DNA of 64,000 nucleotides from Musa acuminata AAA Group (Eukaryota; Streptophyta; Magnoliopsida; Zingiberales; Musaceae): the NCBI RefSeq assembly GCF_036884655.1, contig NC_088355.1, positions 18,790,501 through 18,854,500 of the forward strand. The letters run 5' to 3'. This document shows positions 44,383 to 53,758 of the stretch, one piece after another (the stretch's first letter is position 1; each line of letters starts with the position of its first letter). The notes below the pieces were generated by a model. The model searched no databases. It was not told where the DNA came from and saw only the letters and a program-made list of their open reading frames with translations. The position numbers were made by a program, and so were the translations under genes.

Positions 44383-45384
44383 CTCGTCTTCGATGGCCAT
44401 TAGGGCGTAATGAGCAACTTGCTCGGTGTTGGTCTCCTCTCCTTCGGACACACTCGAGTCGTCCCATGTTGCTTGAAGCGCCTTCTTCTTTGATGTTCTT
44501 CTTTTGACTTGGGGACAATCACTCTTGTAGTGTCCCGGCTTTTTGCATTCATAGCAGATCACTTGGTCCTTCTTGGGTTCAAGTTTATTTTTCGCATCAT
44601 TCTTAAACTTGTTTCTTTTAAAGAACTTTTTAAACTTTCTTGTTAAAAGTGCCAAGTCATCATCACAGTCCTCATCACTTGAGTTTTCTCTCAAGTGGCA
44701 TTCAGAAGTTTTGAGTGCCATATCCTTCCTGTTCTTTGGAAGGATGTCTTCTTGCTCTTCATGAGCTTTACAAGTCATTTCGTAGGTCATTAATGACCCG
44801 ATTAGTTCTTCAAGAGGGAAGTTGCGCAGATCTTTTGCCTCTTGAATAGCAGTGACTTTAGGATCCCAACTCTTAGGAAGGGATCTTAGTATCTTATTTA
44901 CGAGTTCAAAATCCGAAAAACTTTTTCCGAGTCCTTTCAGACCGTTGACGACATCCGTGAAACGGGTAAACATGTCGCCAATGGTTTCACTCGGTTTCAT
45001 TCGGAAAAGTTCAAAAGAATGCAACAACAGATTGATTTTTGACTCTTTCACTCTACTTGTGCCCTCGTGGGTCACTTCAAGTGTGTGCCAAATATCAAAT
45101 GCAGTTTCGCAAGTTGAAACACGATTAAACTCGTTTTTATCAAGTGCGCAAAATAAGGCATTCATAGCCTTTGCATTAAGAGCGAAAGCCTTCTTTTCCA
45201 ATTCATTCCAATCGATCATTGGAAGAGAAGACTTTGAAAATCCGTTTTCAACAAGGTTCCACAGTTCAAAATCCATAGAAATAAGAAAGATCCTCATTCG
45301 GGTCTTCCAGTAGGTGTAGTCCGTCCCACTGAACATGGGTGGACGTGTAATAGAATGCCCCTCTTGGTTTCCGGCGTATGCCAT
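43801..45384 (-). CDS. gag: I gag, 527 aa, intact
   Basis: The ATG at 45384 follows the primer site by 36 bases and opens MAYAGNQEGHSITRPPMFSG. Residues 1-210 are the copia Gag core (DUF4219 and UBN2 type: 'DYTYWKTRMRIFLISMDFEL', 'NALFCALDKNEFNRVS', 'SFELFRMKPSETIGDM'). A basic stretch at 250-268 precedes the zinc knuckle C277-C280-H285-C290. Residues 335-440 are charged and probably coiled coil. A second knuckle is C467-C470-H475-C480. The frame ends KHHPFL-UAG. Residues 335-527 are exactly the part encoded by the candidate intron. The protein would form the particle and bind genomic RNA. Confidence 0.93.
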   Translation of the reverse strand: MAYAGNQEGHSITRPPMFSGTDYTYWKTRMRIFLISMDFELWNLVENGFSKSSLPMIDWNELEKKAFALNAKAMNALFCALDKNEFNRVSTCETAFDIWHTLEVTHEGTSRVKESKINLLLHSFELFRMKPSETIGDMFTRFTDVVNGLKGLGKSFSDFELVNKILRSLPKSWDPKVTAIQEAKDLRNFPLEELIGSLMTYEMTCKAHEEQEDILPKNRKDMALKTSECHLRENSSDEDCDDDLALLTRKFKKFFKRNKFKNDAKNKLEPKKDQVICYECKKPGHYKSDCPQVKRRTSKKKALQATWDDSSVSEGEETNTEQVAHYALMAIEDEVTNSLDADLSFEELLNAFHELFDECKTISGKYKVLKMEYDSLIYKFDKLNAEHSDSLNSCIKCLDLETLQKENLLLKDTLKKFEVGSKSLNMILTNKGHVPKRSGIGFVRSPHQNPTTFVKGPILHVRHQSKCNFCCKFGHRTHYCPFRKISPNKLIWVPKGTMTNSMQHDRKCRSICEEPKSKWVPKHHPFL

Positions 45385-45420
45385 CTCTCTTGGGTTTTAA
45401 TCCGTTAGAGAGTTAACCTC

Positions 45421-45432
45421 GCTCTGATACCA
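45421..45432 (-). other. I primer-binding site
   Basis: GCTCTGATACCA on the plus strand, the perfect complement of TGGTATCAGAGC, two bases from the LTR. Confidence 0.93.
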
Positions 45433-45434
45433 AT

Positions 45435-47464
45435 TGTTAGGATCGAGAGCACTAAGAGGGGGGGTGAATTAGTGCAGCGGAAATCTTTCAGCGATTTAAA
45501 AACGAAAGCTGCGTTCGTCCGATAAAAACGATTTCGATGTAAAAGCCGATTCTAAGATTACTTAAGATTAAGCGCAGTTTACGTCTAAGCACAGTTTACG
45601 TCTAAACTGAGTTTGCGTCTAAATACAGTTTGCGTGTAAACGCAGTTTTGCGTCTAAACACAGTTTTACGTCTAAACGCAGTTTTGCGTCTAAACACAGT
45701 TTTGCGTCTAAACTCAGTTTACGTCTAAACGCAGTTTTACGTCTAAATGCAGTTTGCGTCTAAACGCAATTTTACGTCTAAACATAGTTTTACGTTTAAA
45801 AGAAGTTTACGTCTAAAACACAGTTTTATGTTTAAACACAATTTGCGCAGTTTACGTTTAAACGCAGTTTTACGTCTAAACGTAGTTTGCGTCTAAACGC
45901 AGTTTTACGTCTAAACGTAGTTTGCGTCTAAAACAGTTTCAAAGGGATCAAAACTTAGAAGCTAGTTCATAAAAAGCGCAGAAGACAGTTTTGCAGAATC
46001 AAAACACAAACGTAAGCTGATCGTACGAAAAACACAGATTTACGTCTAAATGCAGATTCGAAAAGATCAGCACTTAGAACTTGTTCGTAAAGGCGCAGAG
46101 AGCAGTAGTTATGTAGGAGGTTGGTAGTAATGATAAGGTACTCGAAATAAAAGCAAACCAGAGATTTAGAGTGGTTCGGTCAGTCTTGACCTACTCCACT
46201 TTTGGCTTCCTCCTCCGACGAGGTCACCGACGTCAACTAGCTGCCTTCCTTCAATGGGCGAAGGCCAACTGCCCTTTTACAGTTTCACTCCTTTTGATGG
46301 GCTCAGGAGACAACCCTTACAGAACCTTTCTCTCCTCACTTTTACAATTCAGAAGCTTAAAGAACAGAAGGAGGAGACTTAAAGGCTTTACAACAATTTT
46401 GAGCTCTTAGAATCACAGAAATAATCAAGATTTCGGTGTAGGTCTATATAATTTCTGTTCTGAATGGGTGGGATATTTATAGGCCCCAACCCAGTTCAAA
46501 TTTGGAGCTCAAAACGATCAAATCCCGGAATTCCGGGATCAGGCGGTTGCACCTCCTGACTGGAGAGGTTGCACCGCCTGGTAGAGCTCGGAGACTGAGC
46601 CCAGGCGGTTGCACCTCTCTGTCAGGGGCGGTTGCACCGCCTGAGTCTGGCTCGGAGACTGAGCCCCAAGCGGTGCCACCTCTTGACTGAGGCGGTTGCA
46701 CCTCTCTGCTAGAGCTCGAAGACCGAGCTCAGGCGGCGCTACCTCTCTGTCAGGGAGGTTGCACCGCCCAGTTTAGCTCGAAGACTGAGCTCAGACGGTG
46801 CTACCTCTCTGTCAGGGAGGTTGCACCGCCCAGTCTAGCTCGAAGACTGAGCTCAAGCGGTTGCACCTCCTGGCTGGGGCGGTTGCACTGCCCAGTCTCG
46901 CTGGGAGACTTAGCCCAGGCGGTGCCACCTCCTGGCCTAGGCGGTTTCACCTACTGGTGCAATCAGGGTCCGAATGGTTAGCTCCATTCGGCCCAATTTC
47001 AATCTTTTCAGGGGCCGAATTGCCCCAAGATTAAGCTAATGGGATCACCTCCCATTTTCCAACTTAATCAATGTTCTAACTATGATTAAATCTAAGACAA
47101 TTTCTGCAGCTTTGCTCCGATGCGTCAATCGCTTCTTCCGGCGAGTTTCCGGCGAACTTCCGTCGATCATCCGATGAACCCTCGGTGATTCTTCTACGGA
47201 CTTCCGGCAAACTTCTGGACTTTGCGACGATCCACTTGGCGAGTTCCGACGAGCTTCGCTTGGCAAGCTTCTGGACTTCTCGGATCTGTTCTCGCAGAAC
47301 TTCCGTCGAACTCTCGAACTCCCAACGTGATCATGATCTTGACACCGGCGCAACTCCTGCTGCTTGTCTAACTTTCATCGTAGTTAATCCTTCACACTTA
47401 TCTCAACACATAGATTAGACAACAAATGACAATCAACTTCATCATCAAAATCCGAGATTCAACA
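45435..47464 (-). repeat. I 5' LTR
   Basis: 2030 bp, TATTTATA at 46474-46481. The ACGT array is at about 45571-45930 and the GAGCTC minisatellite at about 46540-46960. It pairs with 38876-40871. Confidence 0.93.
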
Positions 47465-47469
47465 GTTCT

Positions 47470-47681
47470 CATACTGCCTCTTGCGCGAAGGGTTGGCCAT
47501 TACTCTAAATGCCAATCTCAGATGCCTGCTCATCCGAGCGACTCATTTTTCCTACATCTCCATGCCCATTTTTCCCGAAACGATCATGCGTGTGCTGACT
47601 ACCCTCAACGCAACCTTGCTAGGTCCCCTACATTTGCATGCCAAGTGTTTCTATGAGTGCTTGCCCTGCTCTGATACCATC
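47470..47681 (-). mobile_element. Element J fragment 4: leader next to its primer site
   Basis: 212 bp between the I insertion and J's LTR. The primer site GCTCTGATACCA lies at 47668-47679, two bases from the LTR start at 47682, which fixes J on the minus strand. No gag start is recognisable. Confidence 0.8.
47668..47679 (-). other. J primer-binding site
   Basis: GCTCTGATACCA (complement of TGGTATCAGAGC), the initiator Met-tRNA type. Confidence 0.88.
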
Positions 47682-48120
47682 TGTCACGGACTTAGCTAGT
47701 TTTGCCTAAGTCGTGCGACACCCTTGCGTGTCTGTGCGTAAAGGTTAGCCTCCCCAAAGCCTCCAATGGTCCCTTAGGACCCACAAAAGAGAAAATGAGT
47801 TAGAGAAAATGCCTCACTCGGGATCCACAAGCAAACATTTTCGAAAACACTTCACAGACAATGCAAATTACAAACATACTTTATAATCTCTGAACAGTTG
47901 CACCACAAAGGGTCAAAATGGTCCACTATAGACCAAAAATCTCTTACAAGTGTCCACATAATACAATCTTTATTTACAAGCCTAAAGCGGCCAACAAACC
48001 TAACTAAAATGGGACTATTAAGCCTTCGGCCATCCCTCTACATGTTGTGCAAAGTATAAACATATCAAAAGACAGACATACATAAGCATTACATCAAATA
48101 TCCTGTTTAGAAGTTTATCT

Positions 48121-50456
48121 TGTTAGGATCGAGAGCACTAAGAGGGGGGGGGGGGGTGAATTAGTGCAGCGGAAATCTTACAGCGATTTTAAAAACGAAA
48201 GCTGCGTTCGTCCGATAAAAAATGATTTCGATATAAAAGCAGAATCACAGTGCAGTTTGCGTCTAAGCGCAGTTTTGCGTCTAAGCGCAGTTTGCATCTA
48301 AACACAGTTTGCGTCTAAGCGCAGTTTGCGTCTAAGCACAGTTTGCGTCTAAGCGCAGTTTGCGTCTAAGCGCAGTTTACGTCTAAACTCAGTTTTACGT
48401 CCAAATGCAGTTTTACGTCTAAACGCAGTTTTACGTCTAAACGCAGTTTTACGTCTAAACGCAGTTTTGCGTCTAAACGCAGTTTTACGTCTAAACGCAG
48501 TTTTACGTCTAAACGTAGTTTTACGTCTAAACGCAGTTTTGCGTCTAAACGCAGTTTTACGTCTAAACGTAATTTTACGTCTAAATGTAGTTTTGCGTCT
48601 AAAAGCAGTTTTGAACCTTGAAAAGCGTTTTACGTAGAAAGCAATTTGCAGTTATAAATGGAATCCGAATGTAAGCGTAAACTGCAGTGTGAAGATCGTA
48701 CGAAAACACGATTTACGTTTGAATGCAGATTCTGAAAGATCAGAGCTTAGAAACTCGTTCGTAAAAGTGCAGAGGGCAGTAGCAATGTAGGAGGTTTGCA
48801 GTAATGATAAAGTGCTCAAGGTAAAAGCAAACCTGAGATTTAGAGTGGTTCGGTCAGTCTTGACCTACTCCACTTTTGGCTTCCTCCTCCGACGAGGTCA
48901 CCGACGTCAACTAGCTGCCTTCCTTCAATGGGCGAAGGCTAACTGCCCTTTTACAGTTTCTCTCCTTTTGACAGGCTCAGGAGACAACCTTTACAGATCC
49001 TTTCTCTCCTCTCTTTACAACTCAAGACTTGAAGAACAGAAGGAGGAGAACTTTAGGACTTTACACAAATTTGAGCTCTTAGAATCACTGAAAAGATCAA
49101 GAATTCGGTGTGGATCTGTATCCTTTCAGTGTTGAATGGGTGGGGTATTTATAGGCCCCAACCCAATTCAAATTTGGAGCTCAAAACGATCAAATCCCGG
49201 AATTTCGGGATCAGGCGGTTGCACCTCTTGACTGGAGAGGTGGCACCGCCTGGCAGAGCTCGAAGACTGAGCTCAGGCGATTGCACCTCTCTGCCAGAGC
49301 TCGAAGACTGAGCTCGGTGGTTGCACCGCCTGGCAGAGCTCGAAGACTGAGCTCGGTGGTTGCATCACCTGGCAGAGCTCGAAACTGAGCTCAGGCTGAT
49401 GCACCTCTCTGCCAGAGCTCGAAACTTGAGCTCTGGCGGTGCTACCTCTTGACAGAGGAGGTTGCACCGCCCAGTCTCGCTTGGAGACTGAGCCCTGGGC
49501 GGTTGCACCTCTTGGCTGGGGCGGTTGCACCGCCCAGTCTCGCTGGGAGACATAGCCTGGGCGGTTGCACCTCCTGGCCTAGGCGGTTGCACCGCCTGGT
49601 GCAATCAGGGTCCGAATGGTTCGCTCCATTCGGCCCAATTTGAATCTTTTCAGGGGCCCAATTGCCCCAAGATTAAGCTAATGGGATCACCTCCCATTTT
49701 CAAGCTTAATCATCTTGCTAACTACGATTAACTCTAAGACAACTTCTGCAGTTATGCTCCGATGCGTCAATCGCTTCTTCCGGCGAGTTTCCGGCGAACT
49801 TCCGACGATCATCCGATAAACCCTCGGTGATCCTTCTGCGGACATCCGGCATACTCCTGGACTTTGCGACGATCCACTTGGCGAGTTCCGACGAGCTTCG
49901 CTTGGCAAGCTTCTGGACTTCTCGGATCTGTTCTCGCTGAACCTCCGACGACCGTCCGAACTTCCGTCGAACTCTCGAACTCCCAACGTGATCATGATCT
50001 TGACTCCGGCGCAACACCTGCTGCTTGTCTTACTCTCATCGTAGTTAATCCTGCACACTTAAAACAAAACTTCGATCGAGACAATTAATCCTAAGCAATT
50101 AACCAAGTTGTCCGATATGTCATTGGTCCCTCGACGCTTCGTCCGATTCTTCGGCGCATCATCCTCTTCTGCAGCCTATTGCCTAATCGGCCAGTTGACT
50201 CCGCAACTCCGATATCCTTGGCACAATACCCGCTCTTCGTGGCCCGATGCCCGATTCCATGGCCCAAAGCCTTCTGTCGATACGTCGACCGATCCACCGG
50301 CCCGACGTCCAATCTTCTGACATGTTCCTTCGGCACAACATGATTTTCCTGCTTTAATTGTCTCATCCTGATCGAAGCATCCTGCGTCACTCAAAACGCA
50401 GATTAAATCATAAACATATATCAAGTAGTTTCATCATCAAAATACGAGATTCAACA
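48121..50456 (-). repeat. K 3' LTR
   Basis: 2336 bp with TATTTATA at 49146-49153, ACGT array about 48252-48605, GAGCTC minisatellite about 49210-49600. The inner end starts with a run of about 13 G after GCACTAAGA. Confidence 0.93.
48252..48605 (-). repeat. 17-18-nt ACGT array, K 3' LTR
   Basis: Two zones: units with GCGTCTAAGCGCAGTTT first (48252-48380), then units with ACGTCTAAACGCAGTTTT (48380-48590). The same two-zone order is seen in the K 5' LTR (53886-54225). Confidence 0.92.
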
Positions 50457-50457
50457 A

Positions 50458-50470
50458 TCTCCCCCTTTTT
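50458..50470 (-). other. K polypurine tract
   Basis: TCTCCCCCTTTTT on the plus strand (AAAAAGGGGGAGA in sense), beside the 3' LTR. Confidence 0.92.
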
Positions 50471-52697
50471 GATGATGACAACCACTTGATGACGGAGTTA
50501 AACTTAACTCCCGGAGTTTAAACAAACTCCCCCTATCAATATGCCATATTGATAGAACCTTGAATTCAAACTGAATTCAAGTCATTGCAATATTCATCAT
50601 GAATACTTGCAACACATCAACATGAACATATGCATAAACTTATGCATCACATGTCATGTCATCAACATACTTTCATCAACATACTTCTCCCCCTTTGTCA
50701 TCAACAAAAAGGAGAAGTATCACAATCAAGTGTTTGTGTGTGATATTGGTTCAACTCATTGCTTGAAAATCATAATATCAAGTTTTATCATCATGCAAAC
50801 TTGTAGCTAGAAGATTTAGCATGTGTTACATCATGCTTAGAACATTCATGCTATCAAGTTTTAGATATGCAAGTTTTATAGCATATTAGATAGCACTTTT
50901 GGTAATGTTCAAGATAGCATGTTCTACATCATGCAAGCTAGCAATTTAGAGATGTTCAAGAAGGCAACTCTTGCTTCTTGAAAATTTTGCTCACTTTGCT
51001 AGATGCGCAAGTTAGCATTTTTGCCTCTTTTGAGATAGCAACTTTTTGCTTCTCTTTAGACCAACAAGCTAGCAATTTTTACGATATACAAGTTTCACAA
51101 TATATAAGCTAGCAAAAATTTCGAAAGCAAATGCAAGATAGCTTTCTTGTGTAAGCTCATGATTCTTGCTTCCTATTGCAATGTGCAAATTGCAAGTTTT
51201 GCTTCTTGAGATATTCAAGATAGTGATGTTCAAGAAGACAATTTTTCTTCTTGAAATAAGCAAGTTAGCAATCTTTGCACTTAAAATAGGCAAGCTAGCA
51301 GTCAAGTTTTTGCATCTTCTAGACTTATACAAGCTAGCTATCTCCCCCTTTGTCATTGTAAAAAAGAAAGAGAGAATACAGTTTTGTAGTTCTCTTTTCC
51401 TTTTACAACGATTTCAAAATCATGACAAATGATGAATAATCAAGTTATGAATGTCAAGATAATTTTTCATCATGAATATTTTATCATTGCATGCATCATT
51501 ATCATAAATTGAAGTATTACATGATATCATATCACCATTCATAATTACATTAATATTTCAATATAATAATTTCTTCTCAAAATGTGTAACTTGGCACTCA
51601 TAGCATTTTAAATCATGATTTACATCATATGCAATACATCACATCATAATTAGAAAGCACAAGTATTGCATGCATAATTGCACATCATAAATGTTTCATA
51701 TCATGATGGTATCAATTTTGTCAAATTATATCCTACCATGCATGATCAAAACTTCTCCCTATTTTATCATTGAAAACAAGAAGAAAGTAGGGGGAAGAGC
51801 ATAAAAGTGTTAAATATTTCAATCATTTCAAGGCATTTATATCATAGATCAAGTCATGATTTGTGATTCATCATAAAGCAAGTTAGTTTTCAATCATCAC
51901 ATTTTAAAATATTCCAAGTTTCAAGATATCAATATGACACTTCATTGAATTGCATTTCAGTTGAAGAACTCCTTTTTGATAAATGTAGGGAGCATAATGA
52001 ACGATCTTGATTTATAAAGAGCTTCATGTTATAATTATCAAGATCATGATTATGATTGTTCTCTTTAGCAGAGAAGCACTTTATTTTTACATAAGAAATC
52101 TCATTGTATTATGATTTATAAATTCTTTTTCTGCACATGAATCATAGGAGATATGAATGTGAAACAAATCTTTGCAAGCAAAAATACTATCATTCATATT
52201 TCAAGATGGAATTTATAAGCAAGAATCATTTCATTAAATCCATTTTAGAAAAATAGTTTTCATAAGTGTATGAGAAAGTCTGATTGTTAGGATACCAATT
52301 GTTAAGTGAATCCAAAAATGAAATTAACACTTTCATATATTCAGACATGATTTTTGCTATAGATCTTGAAATTAAATCAAGAAGATCAAACAAGCTCATG
52401 ATCATGGATAACTTAAAGTATCATGCATAAAATTGTTAATAACCATTTAATATTACATCTTTATGCATTACTTTAAATCAAACGTGATTTCATTCAACAA
52501 TGTTAATCAAACATGATACACATTATTACTTCTTAACCATGATCAAAATCATTTTGTTTGTTTATCATAAGATATGTAATATCATCATTTTCGAAATTAT
52601 CAGCATGATCATAATTTTTGTATATATTTTTTTTTTAAACATGTAATTTTCAAGAAAATTAATTCTAAACTAAAAAAGAAGATATATCATGACAGCA
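50471..52697 (-). other. K 3' spacer (2.2 kb, non-coding)
   Basis: AT-rich. Internal polypurine words lie at 50685-50698 and 51341-51353. Between about 50790 and 51340 short repeats of 'caagctagcaa' with 'gcttcttga' recur, the reverse complement of those in A's spacer. No ORF with a recognisable domain. The block at about 52260-52350 matches H (63190-63260). Confidence 0.8.
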
Positions 52698-52736
52698 TCA
52701 AGTAATTTCAAAATAAACCAAAGGCATTTTAATTAC
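52670..52736 (-). promoter_or_regulatory. Conserved donor-like site at the end of K gag, with a possible short intron
   Basis: In sense, GACATTGAG|GTAATT occurs at the position where A and I have GAG|GTAACA. Downstream in sense is TTCTTTTTTAG|TTTAG, ending at 52670, which would give a 67-base intron. The donor correspondence is visible. The acceptor is a guess. Confidence 0.35.
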
Positions 52737-53708
52737 CTCAATGTCGTAGGCTGGTAAGGCGTAGTTTGCCGCCTTGCTTTTGTTGACTTTCTCGTCTTCA
52801 GAGGAGCTCGATTCATCCCAATTTTTGTTCTTCTTCTTGCGTTTAAAGCAAGTAGTTCCATTCTTTTTGCTTTTTAATTTTCGTTTCATTTGTAGTTTAA
52901 GTTCACCATCACTTGAGCTTACGCTCGAGTGGTCTTCAAATGTTCTATGTCCCAAATCCTTCTTGTTCTTTGGAAGGTTGGTTTGTTCATGATTGTCTTC
53001 ATCACTTGAGTCATCGCTCAAGTGGCATTCATTTGTCCTGAGTTCCAAATCCTTCCTGTTCTTTGGAAGGTGATTGTGTTCAACATGTTCATCATGTGCA
53101 TTGTGCACCATTTCATATGTCATCAATGAATCAATTAGTTCTTCAAGTGGCAAGTTGTTTAGATTTTTAGCTTCTTGTATTGCAGTTACTTTTGAATCCC
53201 ACTTTTTAGAAAGAGAAAGCAAAATCTTGTTTACGAGTTCAAAATCCGAAAAACATTTTCCAAGAGCTCTTAAACTATTGACGACATCCGTGAAACGGGT
53301 GTACATGTCGCCTATAGTCTCGCTTGGTTGCATTTGAAAAAACTCAAAATCATGCAATAAAAAGTTAACTTTCGAGTTTTTGACTCTACTAGTTTCCTCG
53401 TGCGTGATTTCAAGAATTCGCCAAATGTCAAAAGCCGTTTCACACGTAGAAATCCGATTGAACTCATTTTTGTCCAATGCGCAAAATAAGGCATTCATAG
53501 CCTTTGCGTTTAAAGAAAAATTCTTCTTCTCCAAATCCGACCATTCGTTCATCGGTTTGGAGGGAAGTTGAAAACCGTTTTCAATGATACTCCATAAGTC
53601 TAAATTCGTAGAAATCAAGAAAACTCTCATTCGAGTTTTCCAATAAGTGTAGTCCAATCCGTTAAACAACGGTGGACGAAAGACCGAAAAGCCCTCTTGA
53701 AGAGCCAT
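52698..53708 (-). CDS. gag: K gag without zinc knuckle, 336 aa
   Basis: The ATG at 53708 opens MALQEGFSVFRPPLFNGLDY, the same copia Gag core as in I ('DYTYWKTRMRVFLISTNLDL', 'NALFCALDKNEFNRISTCET', 'MYTRFTDVVNSLRALGK'). Around residues 215-270 the 'LPKNRKDL...SSDED' block is present twice. Where I has CYECKKPGHYKSDC this protein has a Lys-rich stretch (KRKLKSKKNGTTCFKRKKK), so no CCHC knuckle remains. It ends YDIE-VIKMPLVYFEIT, the last residues being read past the donor-like site. RNA binding may rely on the basic stretch. Confidence 0.9.
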   Translation of the reverse strand: MALQEGFSVFRPPLFNGLDYTYWKTRMRVFLISTNLDLWSIIENGFQLPSKPMNEWSDLEKKNFSLNAKAMNALFCALDKNEFNRISTCETAFDIWRILEITHEETSRVKNSKVNFLLHDFEFFQMQPSETIGDMYTRFTDVVNSLRALGKCFSDFELVNKILLSLSKKWDSKVTAIQEAKNLNNLPLEELIDSLMTYEMVHNAHDEHVEHNHLPKNRKDLELRTNECHLSDDSSDEDNHEQTNLPKNKKDLGHRTFEDHSSVSSSDGELKLQMKRKLKSKKNGTTCFKRKKKNKNWDESSSSEDEKVNKSKAANYALPAYDIEVIKMPLVYFEIT

Positions 53709-53744
53709 TTCTCTCAGGTGTAAATCTGAAATGAGAAATACCTC

Positions 53745-53756
53745 GCTCTGATACCA
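53745..53756 (-). other. K primer-binding site
   Basis: GCTCTGATACCA on the plus strand, next to the 5' LTR. Confidence 0.93.
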
Positions 53757-53758
53757 AT

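Larger units (their letters stand above)
38876..47464 (-). mobile_element. Element I: SIRE-type copia element with intact gag and an RT-less pol (minus strand)
   Basis: LTRs 38876-40871 (3') and 45435-47464 (5'), perfect target duplication GTTCT (38871-38875 and 47465-47469), primer site at 45421-45432 and polypurine tract at 40873-40886. At 8.6 kb it is the only element with uninterrupted gag and pol frames. RT is missing through an in-frame deletion of roughly 1 kb, so it would need polymerase from elsewhere. The two LTRs look closely similar apart from scattered substitutions, repeat-unit differences and small indels, suggesting a fairly recent insertion into J. Confidence 0.93.

Noticed and set aside
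48252..48605. Regular spaced repeats resembling a CRISPR array
   Set aside because: The units are directly tandem with no unique spacers, lie inside an LTR and occur in plant-type retroelements.
49687..50058. Ser/Arg-rich ORFs of about 100-120 codons recurring in every LTR (for example 40433-40741, 55282-55590)
   Set aside because: They recur only because the LTR U3 recurs, and shifts between copies show no protein-level constraint.
51069..51432. Overlapping ORFs of 88-95 codons in the K spacer
   Set aside because: They come from the GCTAGC repeats; both strands are open, with no family resemblance.
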